Source: Vibrio agarilyticus
Lineage (GTDB): Bacteria > Pseudomonadota > Gammaproteobacteria > Enterobacterales > Vibrionaceae
DNA length: 64,000 nt
NCBI RefSeq assembly: GCF_012641465.1
Contig: NZ_JABAIK010000012.1
Location: 61,529 to 125,528 of the forward strand
Direction: 5' to 3'
Position 1 is the first letter of the stretch. Each line of letters starts with the position of its first letter. The notes beneath the pieces are model-generated. The model ran no database searches, was not told where the DNA came from, and saw only the letters and a list, made by a program, of their open reading frames with translations. Position numbers and translations under genes: made by a program. Positions 18,334 to 28,264 of this stretch are shown here, in pieces.

Positions 18334-18987
18334 ATGACAGCACTCAGCGAATCGGCACAGAAGGTAAAAGCCGCACTCGAGCATCGTGGTTTGGAAACGC
18401 CAATGGTTCCCAATCTTATCAGTCGTGAAGAGAAGAAAGAGCGTATCGAGCATCATATGCGAGAGATTTTATCGCTACTCGCTTTGGATCTTACCGATGA
18501 CAGTTTGGTTGAAACGCCGCATCGCATCGCCAAAATGTACGTTGACGAAATATTCTCTGGTTTAGATTACAGCAACTTCCCGAAAATTACCGTTATTGAA
18601 AATAAGATGAATGTCAGCGAAATGGTGCGCGTAAAAGATATTACGCTAACAAGTACATGCGAACATCATTTAGTGACAATAGACGGAAAAGCGGCTGTCG
18701 CTTACATTCCGCGTGGAAAAATTATTGGTTTATCTAAGATAAATCGTATTGTGCGATTTTTTGCTCAAAGACCTCAGGTTCAAGAGCGCATGACTCAGCA
18801 GATTTTGGTCGCCCTGCAGTGCTTGCTTGAAACCGATGATGTCGCCATCACCATTGATGCGACCCATTTCTGCGTCAAATCGCGAGGTGTCATGGACGCA
18901 ACAAGCGAAACCACAACAACCGCATTAGGGGGGATTTTCAAGTCTAACCCTGCCACTCGCCACGAGTTTCTGCACGGCTTACGATAA
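18334..18987 (+). CDS. folE: GTP cyclohydrolase I
   Basis: FolE opens the guanine ring of GTP to give 7,8-dihydroneopterin triphosphate, the first step of folate synthesis. The 217-aa enzyme aligns well with E. coli Fol[36 protein letters not shown] with zinc-binding Cys and His, [24 protein letters not shown], and [11 protein letters not shown] with the third zinc ligand. The Met at 18334 follows AAGAGG and matches the usual N-terminus; an upstream Met at 18277 would add 19 atypical residues. The chemistry is pterin-related like that of its neighbours moeA and moeB, but folE is divergent from them. Confidence 0.96.
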   Translation: MTALSESAQKVKAALEHRGLETPMVPNLISREEKKERIEHHMREILSLLALDLTDDSLVETPHRIAKMYVDEIFSGLDYSNFPKITVIENKMNVSEMVRVKDITLTSTCEHHLVTIDGKAAVAYIPRGKIIGLSKINRIVRFFAQRPQVQERMTQQILVALQCLLETDDVAITIDATHFCVKSRGVMDATSETTTTALGGIFKSNPATRHEFLHGLR

Positions 18988-18993
18988 ATATCA

Positions 18994-19034
18994 ACATCAA
19001 GGTACTTTATTCACTAAGGTGGCCTTGATGTGTT
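18994..19034. terminator. Hairpin after folE
   Basis: ACATCAAGG pairs with CCTTGATGT across a 20-nt loop, followed by GTTTG. It lies just after the folE stop and before the convergent TDT gene. Confidence 0.55.
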
Positions 19035-19071
19035 TGCGTAAGTTGTTCGAGTCGTACTTCTTTCGTGCGCT

Positions 19072-20040
19072 TTAGTGTGAACGCGACAATAATCTGTTGA
19101 AATACATCTTGCTGTAGCCCGCAGCCACCCAAATAACCAATACCGTCGCTACGCTCAGTTCAAAGAACCCAAAATCATGCAGCCATTGCCATTGTGGATA
19201 CGCGCGGTCGAAATAGTCTGTCAGCTTATACATGGCGATGGCACTAATCACCGAAGGAAAGGTCACCGCAGCAATCGATGGTTGAAATTTGAGCCGCAGC
19301 AAACGTAAGTAACAGAGATAAATGAGCAGCGTCATAGTAATGGCAATACCTGCCAATGCACCGGTCAAAATGGGATCTGGGTTAGGAAAGTTCACCAGAT
19401 ATGCCGCCAGCGTTAAATTGATAGGCGCTGCCATAATCGCAAGTGTTGGCCTGGCGCGGCGTGGGAGTGAACCAAAAAAGACCAGTCGGTACAGCACGAC
19501 GGGAAGCATAAAGAAATAGATACTAATGCAGACAAGCGCTACGTTCTGAGCAAAGATATTATGCCCCAGTTGTGAGCCAGCTAATGAACTGCTGATCAAA
19601 CCAACAGGATACAGAAACCAAGCCGGCACGATATTAACCATGCGAAAGCGGCGTAGTTGAAACCACAAAAATAACACCATCATAGTGATATGCAGTGTTA
19701 AGGCGAGCGCCCAAACCGGATAAGCGAACCACAATCCGGCGCTGGCAAGATAATCACACAGTACAAGCAAAGCCATACTCATCGGTGCCATTAAACTGCC
19801 ATTAAGCGGATGGCGTAAATCGTTAATAAATAAGCGAGGATAGAGTGCGTATTTGAGTAATACCGGGCTTAACAAAAGTGCGCCAATTAACACTAATGAT
19901 GGACGTATAATATCACCAAAACTTGGAGCGTAGAGCGCCCAAGCTTGACCGAGGCCAATGAGGCCAAGTGCCAATGCAGCTTGTGAAGTAGGAATTGATT
20001 GTAGTTTGGAAAGTGCTTTCCAGTGACAGGCCAAGTTCAT
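19072..20040 (-). CDS. TDT/SLAC1-family membrane transporter (TehA-like)
   Basis: The 322-aa protein has about ten hydrophobic helices and no large soluble domain, which fits the tellurite-resistance/dicarboxylate transporter (TDT) family. Consistent segments include PAWFLYPVGLISSSLAG near residue 140 and RPTLAIMAAPINLTLAAYL near 200, positions where TehA relatives carry conserved Pro and Ala-rich turns. Members move anions such as C4-dicarboxylates or sulfite, or provide tellurite tolerance; the substrate cannot be told here. It stands alone between folE and clcA. Confidence 0.8.
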   Translation of the reverse strand: MNLACHWKALSKLQSIPTSQAALALGLIGLGQAWALYAPSFGDIIRPSLVLIGALLLSPVLLKYALYPRLFINDLRHPLNGSLMAPMSMALLVLCDYLASAGLWFAYPVWALALTLHITMMVLFLWFQLRRFRMVNIVPAWFLYPVGLISSSLAGSQLGHNIFAQNVALVCISIYFFMLPVVLYRLVFFGSLPRRARPTLAIMAAPINLTLAAYLVNFPNPDPILTGALAGIAITMTLLIYLCYLRLLRLKFQPSIAAVTFPSVISAIAMYKLTDYFDRAYPQWQWLHDFGFFELSVATVLVIWVAAGYSKMYFNRLLSRSH

Positions 20041-20167
20041 TAAAGATCCGAATGCGACAGACTATGTCCACCTAATGCTAAGGTGGGAGTTTTGCGCATG
20101 ATAACAAGAGTTCACCTTATTTGTTGAGTGGTTTTTTCTCCATAACTCACTTGTTTTGAATCGAATT

Positions 20168-20190
20168 TATACCCAAACAACTTGGCGTTG
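20168..20190. repeat. ERIC-like end fragment
   Basis: TATACCCAAACAACTTGGCG is the terminal part of an ERIC-like element. It stops abruptly 2 bp from the clcA stop codon, so either the rest was deleted or the repeat was replaced by clcA sequence. Confidence 0.5.
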
Positions 20191-20191
20191 C

Positions 20192-21568
20192 TTATTCTGA
20201 CTGGCTATTTTTTAAAGTGCGTCGAAGCAGCTGTGTATAGAGCGGCTCTCCGCCGCACCACTGCGCAACAATCACTGCGCCGAGTGATGTAACAATCAAA
20301 GGCAAGATCAAAAAGTAGTTATTGGTCATTTCGATAACGAGCAAAATGCCGGTAATGGGCGCGCGCACCGAGGCAGCAAAAAGCGCCCCCATACCTGCAA
20401 CAGCAAACATACCAGCTTCGAGCTCTAAAGAGGGGACGGCCCAATCGGCAATCACGCCAAAGCTGTATCCAAACAGCGTACCCAGCGCGAGCATAGGAGC
20501 AAAGACACCGCCGGGCGCGCCAGAGCAAAAACAAATTAGGGTGGTGATAAGCCTTCCGAGAAAAAGGAGCAGCAGTAACCCCAGCCCAAACTCACCGGAA
20601 ACAATAATATTGATGAGCGCAATACCGCCGCCAGTCAACTGCGGCATATAGATTACCAACAGGCCAAAAGTCGCGCCGATTGTGGCGCCAAGCAACAGAA
20701 ATCGACTGCGCTTATTTTGATGCAAAGCGACAAAGGTATCTTGAGCCTTAGCGATGAGTTTATTAAAAACGACACCAAGTACGCCGAACAAACCGCCTAA
20801 CAGAAGAAACAGCCACAGCGCGCTGAGAGCTGGCGCTGTGTAGTCGGGCATCTGAATTTCTGCTGACTGGCCTGCAATCATTCGATAGACCACATCGGCC
20901 ATTACTGAGGCAATGATCACGGCGTGGATTGACATCAATGAATAGCGAAATTGGGGCCGCATCTCTTCGACAACGAACATGATCCCGGCTAACGGCGCAT
21001 TAAATGCCGCAGAAATACCACCGCCAGCACCCGCCGCAAGTAGCGCTTGGCGGACGTTATCATCTTTCAGTTTGAGGAGATCGGTTGTCATGCGCGCTGC
21101 TGCACCACCCATTTGCACTGTCGGCCCTTCACGACCAAGAACCAGCCCAGCGCCCAGCGCGCTGATCCCACCAAAAAACTTAACCGGAAGAATGCGCTGC
21201 CAACGTATTTGGCGTTTATTTTCAAGGGCGCCTTCAATTTCTTGAATGCCTGAACCTGCCGCTTCTGGCGCAAATCGGTGTACGAGATAGTAACCAAAGG
21301 CTGCGAGTAGGGTGCTTAGCAGTAATGATACAAGCCAAGTCGGTAATGAAAAAAGTGACTCGCTATGAAGCCAACCTGACCGCCAGTGACCAATAGCGTG
21401 AACCGCGACATCAAGTACGGTCCCTAAAAGCCCAGCGGCGCAGCCAATAAATGCCGCAAGAATCAACACATAAAACGGACTGTCACCTTCAAAAAGGAGG
21501 TGCTTTACTCGAGTACGAACACTGGCGCTAGGCTTCGAACTCTGTCCGTTGTTTCTCTCCATTGGCAT
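20192..21568 (-). CDS. clcA: ClC-family H+/Cl- antiporter
   Basis: ClcA exchanges chloride for protons across the inner membrane and supports extreme acid resistance. The 458-aa protein carries the three selectivity motifs of ClC proteins: GSGIQEIEG near residue 108, GREGPTVQMGG near residue 147 with the gating glutamate, and GAPGGVFAPMLALG near residue 350. The central tyrosine cannot be placed without alignment. It has more than ten membrane segments and no CBS domains, as usual for bacterial antiporters. It is a single gene, with an ERIC-like fragment touching its 3' end. Confidence 0.95.
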   Translation of the reverse strand: MPMERNNGQSSKPSASVRTRVKHLLFEGDSPFYVLILAAFIGCAAGLLGTVLDVAVHAIGHWRSGWLHSESLFSLPTWLVSLLLSTLLAAFGYYLVHRFAPEAAGSGIQEIEGALENKRQIRWQRILPVKFFGGISALGAGLVLGREGPTVQMGGAAARMTTDLLKLKDDNVRQALLAAGAGGGISAAFNAPLAGIMFVVEEMRPQFRYSLMSIHAVIIASVMADVVYRMIAGQSAEIQMPDYTAPALSALWLFLLLGGLFGVLGVVFNKLIAKAQDTFVALHQNKRSRFLLLGATIGATFGLLVIYMPQLTGGGIALINIIVSGEFGLGLLLLLFLGRLITTLICFCSGAPGGVFAPMLALGTLFGYSFGVIADWAVPSLELEAGMFAVAGMGALFAASVRAPITGILLVIEMTNNYFLILPLIVTSLGAVIVAQWCGGEPLYTQLLRRTLKNSQSE

Positions 21569-21739
21569 ATTCCTTCATTTCATATGAGGCCGCTTAAGTA
21601 TAGTTATAGGTATGCTGGAGAGCGTTATTTTTGGCACGGGTAGCACAAACACAAAATTCCCAGAAGTGAGTCATAAAATTGCAATAAGTTTCTCGCTTTT
21701 GGCTGGGTTTAAGCCATACTCAAACTGCAGATAAAAACT

Positions 21740-21936
21740 CTTTCAGGAAAAAGGGTCTGCGACAACTAGGTAACTAGGAACACCAGGTTAACTAGGACAA
21801 CAAGGTTAACTAGTACAATTACGGTGGCTTTGATTATAACCACCTGTTACTGCCTCAAATGAATATCAGGTCGACCCTGATCCGCGAACTCACGATTGAG
21901 TCTAGAGGCATAGGGCGCTTCATTGAAGCGCCCTTA
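21740..21936 (+). ncRNA. Possible small RNA or leader with terminator
   Basis: Between divergent clcA and the aldo-keto reductase lies a structured, gene-free stretch. It has three imperfect copies of GGTTAACTAGG/T-type sequence (21770-21820), then GGTGGCTTTGATTATAACCACC and TCAGGTCGACCCTGA, both able to form hairpins. It ends in a strong hairpin (below). This layout fits a non-coding RNA on the plus strand. I recognise no known family, and no promoter is clear, so confidence is low. Confidence 0.35.
21912..21936 (+). terminator. Terminator-like hairpin in the clcA upstream region
   Basis: AGGGCGCTTC pairs with GAAGCGCCCT across ATT, followed by TATTCGTTTCT. There is no protein-coding gene just upstream on this strand, which supports a small transcript ending here. 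Confidence 0.7.
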
Positions 21937-21952
21937 TTCGTTTCTGATTCTC

Positions 21953-22019
21953 TATACCCAAACCACTTGGAGTTGCAGGTAGGCGGCACTGAATTCATTA
22001 TTTTGATGTCGCTTGGGTA
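21953..22019. repeat. Truncated ERIC-like element
   Basis: TATACCCAAACCACTTGGAG and the following GCAGGTAGGCGGCA match the end of the ERIC-like family in this window. The central part is missing, and the stretch ends GCTTGGGTAA. Confidence 0.6.
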
Positions 22020-22181
22020 ACTCTCTTCAATTCTGTTCGTCTTTCTCTCTAAGCGTCTTGAGCCTGTTTTGTTGGCAGCGCTGAATTATTGGGCAATTGC
22101 GACACAAACACGCTTCGCCTAATTGAGACTGCATAGAAAAATCATTAGGATGTTGGCAGATATTACACAGGGAGAAAATCC

Positions 22182-23087
22182 ATGGTTGCAAAAGTACAAG
22201 TGGCCCCACAAGGCCCTGAGCTTTCTGAGTTGGTGCAAGGTTATTGGCGTCTCGCTGAGTGGAATATGACACCACAGCAACGTTTGACGTTTTTAAAGCA
22301 GCATCTTGAGCTTGGCATCACAACAATTGATCACGCTGATATTTACGGTAATTATGAGTGTGAACGTTTGTTTGGTGAAGCGTTAGCCCTTGAGCCTAGT
22401 TTACGCGAACAGATCCAAATCGTAACCAAGTGCGATATTTTATTGTGTGGTGATAAAACGCCCGAGCGACGTATCAATCATTATGACACCAGCGCAGCGC
22501 ACATTTATCAATCGGTAAATAATTCGTTAGAGCGCTTGGGCGTCTCAGAGATTGATGTGTTACTTATCCATCGCCCAGATGCGTTGATGAACGCCGATGA
22601 AGTGGCTGATGCCTTTACCGAATTACACAAGGTTGGCAAGGTAAAGCATTTTGGGGTGTCTAACTTTAATCCGCGTCAGTTTGAGCTGCTGCAATCTCGT
22701 TTAGGGAAGTCATTGGTGACAAACCAAGTCGAAATTAACCCGCTTAATTTTGATGTTGTCCATGATGGTACGCTTGACCAAATGCAGATGCACCGAATTC
22801 GCCCGATGGCATGGTCATGCTTAGGCGGTGGCGCACTATTTACTGGCCAAACTGAACAAGCGCAGCGTGTTCGAGCTGAGTTGGAAGCTATTGCGCAAGA
22901 GATTGGTGCATCGATGGAGCAAGTGATTTACGCTTGGGTGCGTCGTTTACCGTCAAACCCAGTTCCAATTATTGGCTCTGGAAAAATTGAGCGTGTACGT
23001 TCAGCTGTTGAGGCGCTCTCACTTGAATTGAGCCGAGAGCAGTGGTATCGCGTATGGGTTGCCTCGAAAGGTCACGGCGTGCCATAA
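22182..23087 (+). CDS. Aldo/keto reductase (YdhF-like)
   Basis: The 301-aa protein is an NADPH-dependent aldo/keto reductase with a TIM-barrel fold. Catalytic residues are recognisable: Asp and Tyr in DHADIYGNYECERLFGEAL near residues 48-66 and Lys in IVTKCDI near 85. It also has LLIHRPDAL near 130, FGVSNFNPRQFELLQ near 155 and VPIIGSGKIERV near 265. It is closest in style to the E. coli YdhF group of uncharacterised oxidoreductases. The ATG follows GGGAG. A hairpin terminator closes it. The substrate is unknown. Confidence 0.92.
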   Translation: MVAKVQVAPQGPELSELVQGYWRLAEWNMTPQQRLTFLKQHLELGITTIDHADIYGNYECERLFGEALALEPSLREQIQIVTKCDILLCGDKTPERRINHYDTSAAHIYQSVNNSLERLGVSEIDVLLIHRPDALMNADEVADAFTELHKVGKVKHFGVSNFNPRQFELLQSRLGKSLVTNQVEINPLNFDVVHDGTLDQMQMHRIRPMAWSCLGGGALFTGQTEQAQRVRAELEAIAQEIGASMEQVIYAWVRRLPSNPVPIIGSGKIERVRSAVEALSLELSREQWYRVWVASKGHGVP

Positions 23088-23151
23088 CGGTATAAAATGC
23101 TTAATGATTACTCTATCGTCATCGCCAATCGCGTAGGGTAGAGAAGATAAA

Positions 23152-23180
23152 ACAATGCCAGCGAAATGCTGGCATTGTTA
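23152..23180. terminator. Terminator between the aldo-keto reductase and rnb
   Basis: ACAATGCCAGC pairs with GCTGGCATTGT around a short GAAAT loop. It lies between convergent genes, with A/T-rich flanks on both sides. Confidence 0.85.
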
Positions 23181-23207
23181 TTCTTATCGTGTTGAGTCGA
23201 AACTGGC

Positions 23208-25217
23208 TTATTCGGTCGCTTTGGACTCCGCAGATTGATTATCCGTAGAGACATCAGCAAAAACCTCAGTCGGCTTTGCCACAATATTTCGATTTTCCTG
23301 ATTGACGTCAGTCAGTACCACTTCGAGCGTATCGCCAAGTTGGTAAACTGAAGCTTTATCAATGGAAATGATACCTGCTTCTGCATTGCATTCTAAACGC
23401 TCTTTGTTCGCGAGAATCAGTGCTCCGGGAATAAAGGCAGTTGCGCCATTTTCCAAAAGTCGCACACGCGCGCCTGCGCGATTAATATCAAAGATTTCTG
23501 CTTGGAAGCTAGTGCCTTTGCTTGGCTCATTGGCTAGGGTGCGAGCATACAACCAGTCCGAAACGCCACGCTCTGCTTGCTTATGGTGCTTTCTATGCAG
23601 CGCTAGCTCTTCGCCAATGACATCGTCAGGAACTTGAATAGGTTCGGCGTTTAATATCGCCGCTTTTAACAAGCGGTGATTGATCATGTCACCGTATTTA
23701 CGAATAGGGGATGTCCAGGTGGCATAGATGTCGAGCCCCATCGCGTAGTGAGGTTTCGGTTGATTATTCATTTCTGAATAAGCTTGATACTTGCGAATTC
23801 GGTTATCGAGATAGCTTGCATTTTGTTCACTTAACCAGCGACGGAGTGCAGCAAACCCCTCTAATGTGGCAACCGATTCTGCGGTAAATGGTAACTCACC
23901 TTCGGGATTGACAAGGGCAATCACATCCGCAATTTTTTCAGGTTTGAAGCCTGAGTGGCTATTGAAGATCCCCATGCCAAAACGCTCATTCAATACGCGT
24001 CCTGCACAAATGTTGGCAGTGATCATCGCTTCTTCAACTAAGCGGTTTGCGCTGCGGCGTAAATCGGCATGAATCGCAATAACATCATTATCTTCACTGA
24101 GTTCGAAGCGATAATCAGGGCGATCTGGGAACACAACCGCGTTGGTTTCACGCCAATGCGCGCGAGCTTGAGAAAAGTCGTATAGGGCGCGTACTACTTG
24201 GGCAATCTGCTCATCAGGCTGCCACGCATCGCAATGCCCCGTTTCTAACCAGTCTGAAACATTGTCGTAGCTTAAGCGAGCGTGCGAGACAACATTAGCC
24301 GCATAGAAGCGAATATCATCACCAATCACGCCATCTTTTGATACGGTGACGCTGCAGCAGAGCGCAGGACGCACTTGGCCTTCATGCAGTGAACAAAGCT
24401 CATCGGCTAACTCGCGAGGCAGCATTGGAATATTGCGACCCGGAAGGTAGATGGTAAAGCCACGCTCACGTGCGACCGCGTCCATAGCGTCGTCAGGCGT
24501 GATATAAGCCGTAGGGTCGGCAATGGCAATGGTCAGCGCAAAATCGCCGTTTTCGGTGAGCGACACATGCAGCGCATCGTCCATATCTTTGGTTGAAGCG
24601 CCATCAATGGTGACAAATGGCATTGACGTCATATCAACGCGCTCAAGAGCGGCATCGTCTTTTATCTGCCAATCATCAATCCCTTCTGGCTCGCGATTGG
24701 GAAGATCGTTTTCAGCCAAGGTGACCCACCAAGGCGCAATTTTATCGTCGCTATTGGTGATTTTTTCGCGAATTTCGACAAAAAAACCGCCGTCATCTTT
24801 AAGTGGATGGCGGATCAAGTGCGCAACAACCCAATCGCCTTCAGCGAAGGTCTCTGCGTTAAGCCCTTTGGCGATTTTTGCTTTGAGTGCCAACTTTTTG
24901 AGCTGCGGGTGGTCGGGGGTAACGTTGAGTTTGCCCTTAATAAGCTTTACTCGGCCGATAAACCGTGTCATTGCCGCTTCGATAAGCTCTTGTGGCTCAG
25001 CAAATTCGCGCTCATTTTCGGTACGAATAATGGCAACGACTTTATCGCCATGCAGGCATTTTTTCATGTATGGCGGCGGAATAAAAAAGCTGGTCTTACT
25101 ATCCACTTCAAGGAAACCGAACCCTTTGTCGGTTGCTTTGATACTGCCTTCTTTTTTAGGCAAATTTTCTTGAATTTGCTGCTTGAGCTGCGCAAGTAGG
25201 GGGTTGTCTTGGAACAT
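23208..25217 (-). CDS. rnb: Exoribonuclease II
   Basis: RNase II degrades single-stranded RNA from the 3' end. The 669-aa protein has two N-terminal cold-shock OB domains ([18 protein letters not shown] near residue 32), a central RNB domain, and a C-terminal S1 domain ending in an acidic tail. The catalytic aspartates lie in [14 protein letters not shown] near residue 205. Other RNB signatures are [12 protein letters not shown] and [20 protein letters not shown]. Length is typical. It is divergent from deaD, another RNA metabolism gene. Confidence 0.96.
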   Translation of the reverse strand: MFQDNPLLAQLKQQIQENLPKKEGSIKATDKGFGFLEVDSKTSFFIPPPYMKKCLHGDKVVAIIRTENEREFAEPQELIEAAMTRFIGRVKLIKGKLNVTPDHPQLKKLALKAKIAKGLNAETFAEGDWVVAHLIRHPLKDDGGFFVEIREKITNSDDKIAPWWVTLAENDLPNREPEGIDDWQIKDDAALERVDMTSMPFVTIDGASTKDMDDALHVSLTENGDFALTIAIADPTAYITPDDAMDAVARERGFTIYLPGRNIPMLPRELADELCSLHEGQVRPALCCSVTVSKDGVIGDDIRFYAANVVSHARLSYDNVSDWLETGHCDAWQPDEQIAQVVRALYDFSQARAHWRETNAVVFPDRPDYRFELSEDNDVIAIHADLRRSANRLVEEAMITANICAGRVLNERFGMGIFNSHSGFKPEKIADVIALVNPEGELPFTAESVATLEGFAALRRWLSEQNASYLDNRIRKYQAYSEMNNQPKPHYAMGLDIYATWTSPIRKYGDMINHRLLKAAILNAEPIQVPDDVIGEELALHRKHHKQAERGVSDWLYARTLANEPSKGTSFQAEIFDINRAGARVRLLENGATAFIPGALILANKERLECNAEAGIISIDKASVYQLGDTLEVVLTDVNQENRNIVAKPTEVFADVSTDNQSAESKATE

Positions 25218-25630
25218 GGCCTAATTAATGATTTCGCGAGTTAATGAAGAAAAAGAATCAGCGGTCACTATAAACAACGTGCTTTGGTATTACTACCAAA
25301 ACTGACACTTTCATCGGCCACAGGCACTATCTCATTTATTGTGAGTGAGGCAGGTAAGGTCGTGATTGGGGGCAAATGGCGTGTGTCAAAGCTAGGAATT
25401 CTGCTTCAATTTTATTACTGACACCAAAAATATGTGATGGATTTCAATTTATTCTGGCTTTTTTTATGCATTTAAGGAATAATCCGCCTCCCTTAGTCGT
25501 CCCTATATGGCTTGTCGCTATTTTTTACTGTGCTGTTTCCTCGCGAATGGAATCGGTATCTGGATCGATCAGTATTGGAATTGGTAGAGCTGTCGGGACC
25601 GTTTTTTTAGTTATATATAGTAGGATCCCA
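25218..25630. other. rnb-deaD divergent region / deaD leader
   Basis: The 413-bp gap holds promoters for rnb and deaD. The frame of deaD is open upstream to 25376, but that extension does not look like helicase sequence and lacks a ribosome site. I therefore read it as untranslated leader. DeaD homologues often have long cold-responsive leaders; that is only inferred here. Confidence 0.45.
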
Positions 25631-27589
25631 ATGCAAGATTCTGTAATTCAATTCAGTGACTTAGAACTGAATGATGCCATCCTGTCTGCTCTAGAAGGTA
25701 TGGGCTTTGTCTCTCCAACTCCAATCCAAGCGGCCGCTATCCCTCACCTTTTAGAAGGTTCAGATGCGCTCGGTAAAGCACAAACGGGTACCGGTAAAAC
25801 AGCGGCATTCTCATTGCCACTGCTGAATAAACTTGATCTAAACCAACGTAAACCTCAAGCCATCGTACTTGCGCCAACGCGTGAGCTTGCAATCCAAGTT
25901 GCGGCTGAGATGAAGAACCTTGGTAAAAACATTAACGGCCTTAAAGTTCTTGAAATTTATGGCGGTACGTCAATCGTTGATCAAATGCGTGCACTTAAAA
26001 ATGGTGCTCACGTTGTTGTCGGTACACCAGGTCGTGTACAAGACTTGATCAATCGTGAGCGTTTGCACCTAGATGAAGTTCACACATTTGTTCTTGATGA
26101 AGCCGATGAAATGTTAAACATGGGTTTTGTCGACGATGTCACTGAAATCATGGAGCACGCACCAGAATCTGCGCAGCGCGTTTTGTTTTCAGCAACCATG
26201 CCTCCGATGTTGAAGAACATTGTTGAGCGCTTTTTGCGTGACCCTGTCACCATCGACGTTGCAGGCAAAAACCACACGGTAGACAAAGTAGAACAGCAAT
26301 ACTGGGTTGTTAAAGGCGTTGAGAAAGACGAAGCGATGTATCGTATGCTTGAAACTGAAGCAACAGATGCGTCTATCGTGTTCGTTCGTACTCGTCAAGA
26401 TACCGAGCGTTTAGCTGATTGGCTATCTGCACGTGGCTTTAAAGCGGCAGCACTGCACGGTGACATTCCGCAATCATTGCGTGAGCGTACCGTTGACCAC
26501 ATTAAACGTGGTGTGATTGATATTCTTGTTGCTACCGACGTTGTCGCTCGTGGTCTTGATGTGCCGCGCATCACGCACGTATTTAACTACGACATTCCAT
26601 TTGATGTTGAGTCATACATCCACCGTATTGGTCGTACTGGCCGCGCTGGGCGTCAAGGTAAAGCGATTTTGTTGGTTCGTACTAACCAAATTCGTATGCT
26701 ACGCACCATTGAACGCGTGACAAAATCGACCATGGAAGAGATCCAACTTCCGCTGCGCGACCAAGTTGCAGAAGCTCGCCTAACTAAGCTTGCTGCTGAG
26801 TTGACTGCAGAAAAAGATCATGAAGCGTTGGACAAATTTGTTGAACTGATTGAAAAGCTTGAAGCGTCATTGGAAGTGAGTGCAACCACTCTTGCCGCGA
26901 TTTTGCTTAAGCGTCAACAAGGTAAACGCCCACTGTTCTATACAGGCGCGGATCCAATGATCGAAGCGATTGAACGCGATAAGAATCGTCGTCGTGATCG
27001 TCGTGAAGGTCGCGATGGTGGCCGTGAAGGCGGACGTCGTGAAGGTGGTTTCAACAGCGCGCCACAAGATTGGGATACTTACCAATTGCAAGTTGGCCGC
27101 GATCAAGGCGTTCAAGTTAAAGACATCGTGGGTGCATTGGCAAATGAACTTGGTTTGGGCAAAGGCTCTATCGGTGCAATCAAATTGGCACCAGGCCACA
27201 CATTTGTTCAGTTGCCAAAAGCGTTGAGCTCTCAAGCTGCATCACGTCTAAGCAAATTGCGCATTCGTCAAAAAGATGTGGGCGCAGTAGTTTGTGACTT
27301 TGATGATTTCCGCGAATCACGTGGTGGTCGCCGTGAAGGTGCTCGCGATGGTGGCGGTTACCGTGGAAACCGCGATGGAAACCGTGAAGGCGGCTACCGT
27401 GGCAACCGCGAAGGCAATCGTGAAGGTAATCGCGAAGGCGGTGGTTATCGTGGCAATCGCGAAGGTCAGCGTGAAGGCGGGTTCCGCGAAGGTGGTGAAC
27501 GTCGTTTTGATCGCAACCGTGGTGGCGATCACCGTGGTGCGCACCGTGGCGAGCGTGGTCATGGCCGTGGCCGTCGTACCGACGCTTAA
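25631..27589 (+). CDS. deaD: DEAD-box RNA helicase DeaD/CsdA
   Basis: DeaD unwinds structured RNA during ribosome assembly and mRNA decay, mainly in the cold. The 652-aa protein starts at MQDSVIQFSD, as usual for the family. It shows Q motif SPTPIQ, motif I AQTGTGKTAAF, motif II VLDEADEMLNMGF, motif III SATMPP and motif VI HRIGRTGRAGR. A DbpA-like RNA-binding domain follows near residues 490-565. The tail from about residue 575 is a low-complexity region of GNREGxxR and RGG-like repeats, longer and more regular than in E. coli. A terminator follows the stop. Confidence 0.96.
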   Translation: MQDSVIQFSDLELNDAILSALEGMGFVSPTPIQAAAIPHLLEGSDALGKAQTGTGKTAAFSLPLLNKLDLNQRKPQAIVLAPTRELAIQVAAEMKNLGKNINGLKVLEIYGGTSIVDQMRALKNGAHVVVGTPGRVQDLINRERLHLDEVHTFVLDEADEMLNMGFVDDVTEIMEHAPESAQRVLFSATMPPMLKNIVERFLRDPVTIDVAGKNHTVDKVEQQYWVVKGVEKDEAMYRMLETEATDASIVFVRTRQDTERLADWLSARGFKAAALHGDIPQSLRERTVDHIKRGVIDILVATDVVARGLDVPRITHVFNYDIPFDVESYIHRIGRTGRAGRQGKAILLVRTNQIRMLRTIERVTKSTMEEIQLPLRDQVAEARLTKLAAELTAEKDHEALDKFVELIEKLEASLEVSATTLAAILLKRQQGKRPLFYTGADPMIEAIERDKNRRRDRREGRDGGREGGRREGGFNSAPQDWDTYQLQVGRDQGVQVKDIVGALANELGLGKGSIGAIKLAPGHTFVQLPKALSSQAASRLSKLRIRQKDVGAVVCDFDDFRESRGGRREGARDGGGYRGNRDGNREGGYRGNREGNREGNREGGGYRGNREGQREGGFREGGERRFDRNRGGDHRGAHRGERGHGRGRRTDA

Positions 27590-27610
27590 TTAAAGTTATT
27601 CGTTATTGTT

Positions 27611-27638
27611 GAAGCCGAGCATCTAGCTCGGCTTTTTT
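27611..27638 (+). terminator. Terminator of deaD
   Basis: AAGCCGAGC pairs with GCTCGGCTT around ATCTA, followed by TTTTTATT. It lies about 20 bp after the deaD stop. Confidence 0.92.
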
Positions 27639-27712
27639 ATTGCCGTGACAAAACGACCGCCTTGGCGGAATTCATTGATTTTTGCCGAGCGCTCTGTTTT
27701 CAAAAGAATGGC

Positions 27713-27849
27713 ATACCCTTTCCACTTTAAGTTTCAGCGTTGTTGGCGGGCTCTCACAAACCTCATCACACAGTCTATCTATGTTCACGAAGTGCTCAGA
27801 GGCTTTGCTCGTCTGCCGCCTACCTGCATCTTCAAGTGGTTTGGATATA
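27713..27849. repeat. ERIC-like palindromic repeat
   Basis: It starts ATACCCTTTCCACTTTAAG and ends CTTCAAGTGGTTTGGATATA, with CACAAACCTCATCACAC and CACGAAGTGCTCAGAGGC inside. It lies between deaD and ackA. Confidence 0.85.
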
Positions 27850-28264
27850 AACGTTTGCTCAACTTTTTTTGAGTGTCTAGATGTAAAATTAGTTAAATCA
27901 AAAAGAATTGTCGCAAACAGAGTGAGGAACACATTTTCGCTTAAGATGTCTCGGGTTTCACTGTGTGTCGAGGTATAGCTTTATCAAGTTAGTGAGGATG
28001 TGTTACGGGCTGTGCGTAAACCTAGGCTATTGAATTCATATAACAATAATTATTGATAACTCAGGCTAATGAATGAAACAAAAAAAATACGTTGGCAAAG
28101 AGTGATAACAACCAGTATAAAGAGCCTCAAACTTGTTTGAGATCAAATTACCTCTATCAAATTTGTATCGTTTACTAAAAAATTGTTGAACCATTAAAAA
28201 AATATTGAATAATGAGTATCACAACAACGCAATTCATTCCGCCCTACAACAGGATAATTAATTC
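27850..28264. other. ackA upstream region
   Basis: This 415-bp AT-rich gap has no gene. It should hold the ackA promoter. A ribosome-site-like AGGATAATTAATTC lies before the ATG. I see no clear FNR or CRP site. Confidence 0.4.

Noticed and set aside
25376-25630. In-frame upstream extension of deaD (85 codons)
   Set aside because: The extra residues have no helicase similarity and no ribosome site, while the start at 25631 matches the normal family N-terminus. More likely untranslated leader.
27310-27590. CRISPR-like array in the deaD 3' end
   Set aside because: The short repeats are in-frame codons for GNREG/RGG residues, with no spacers.
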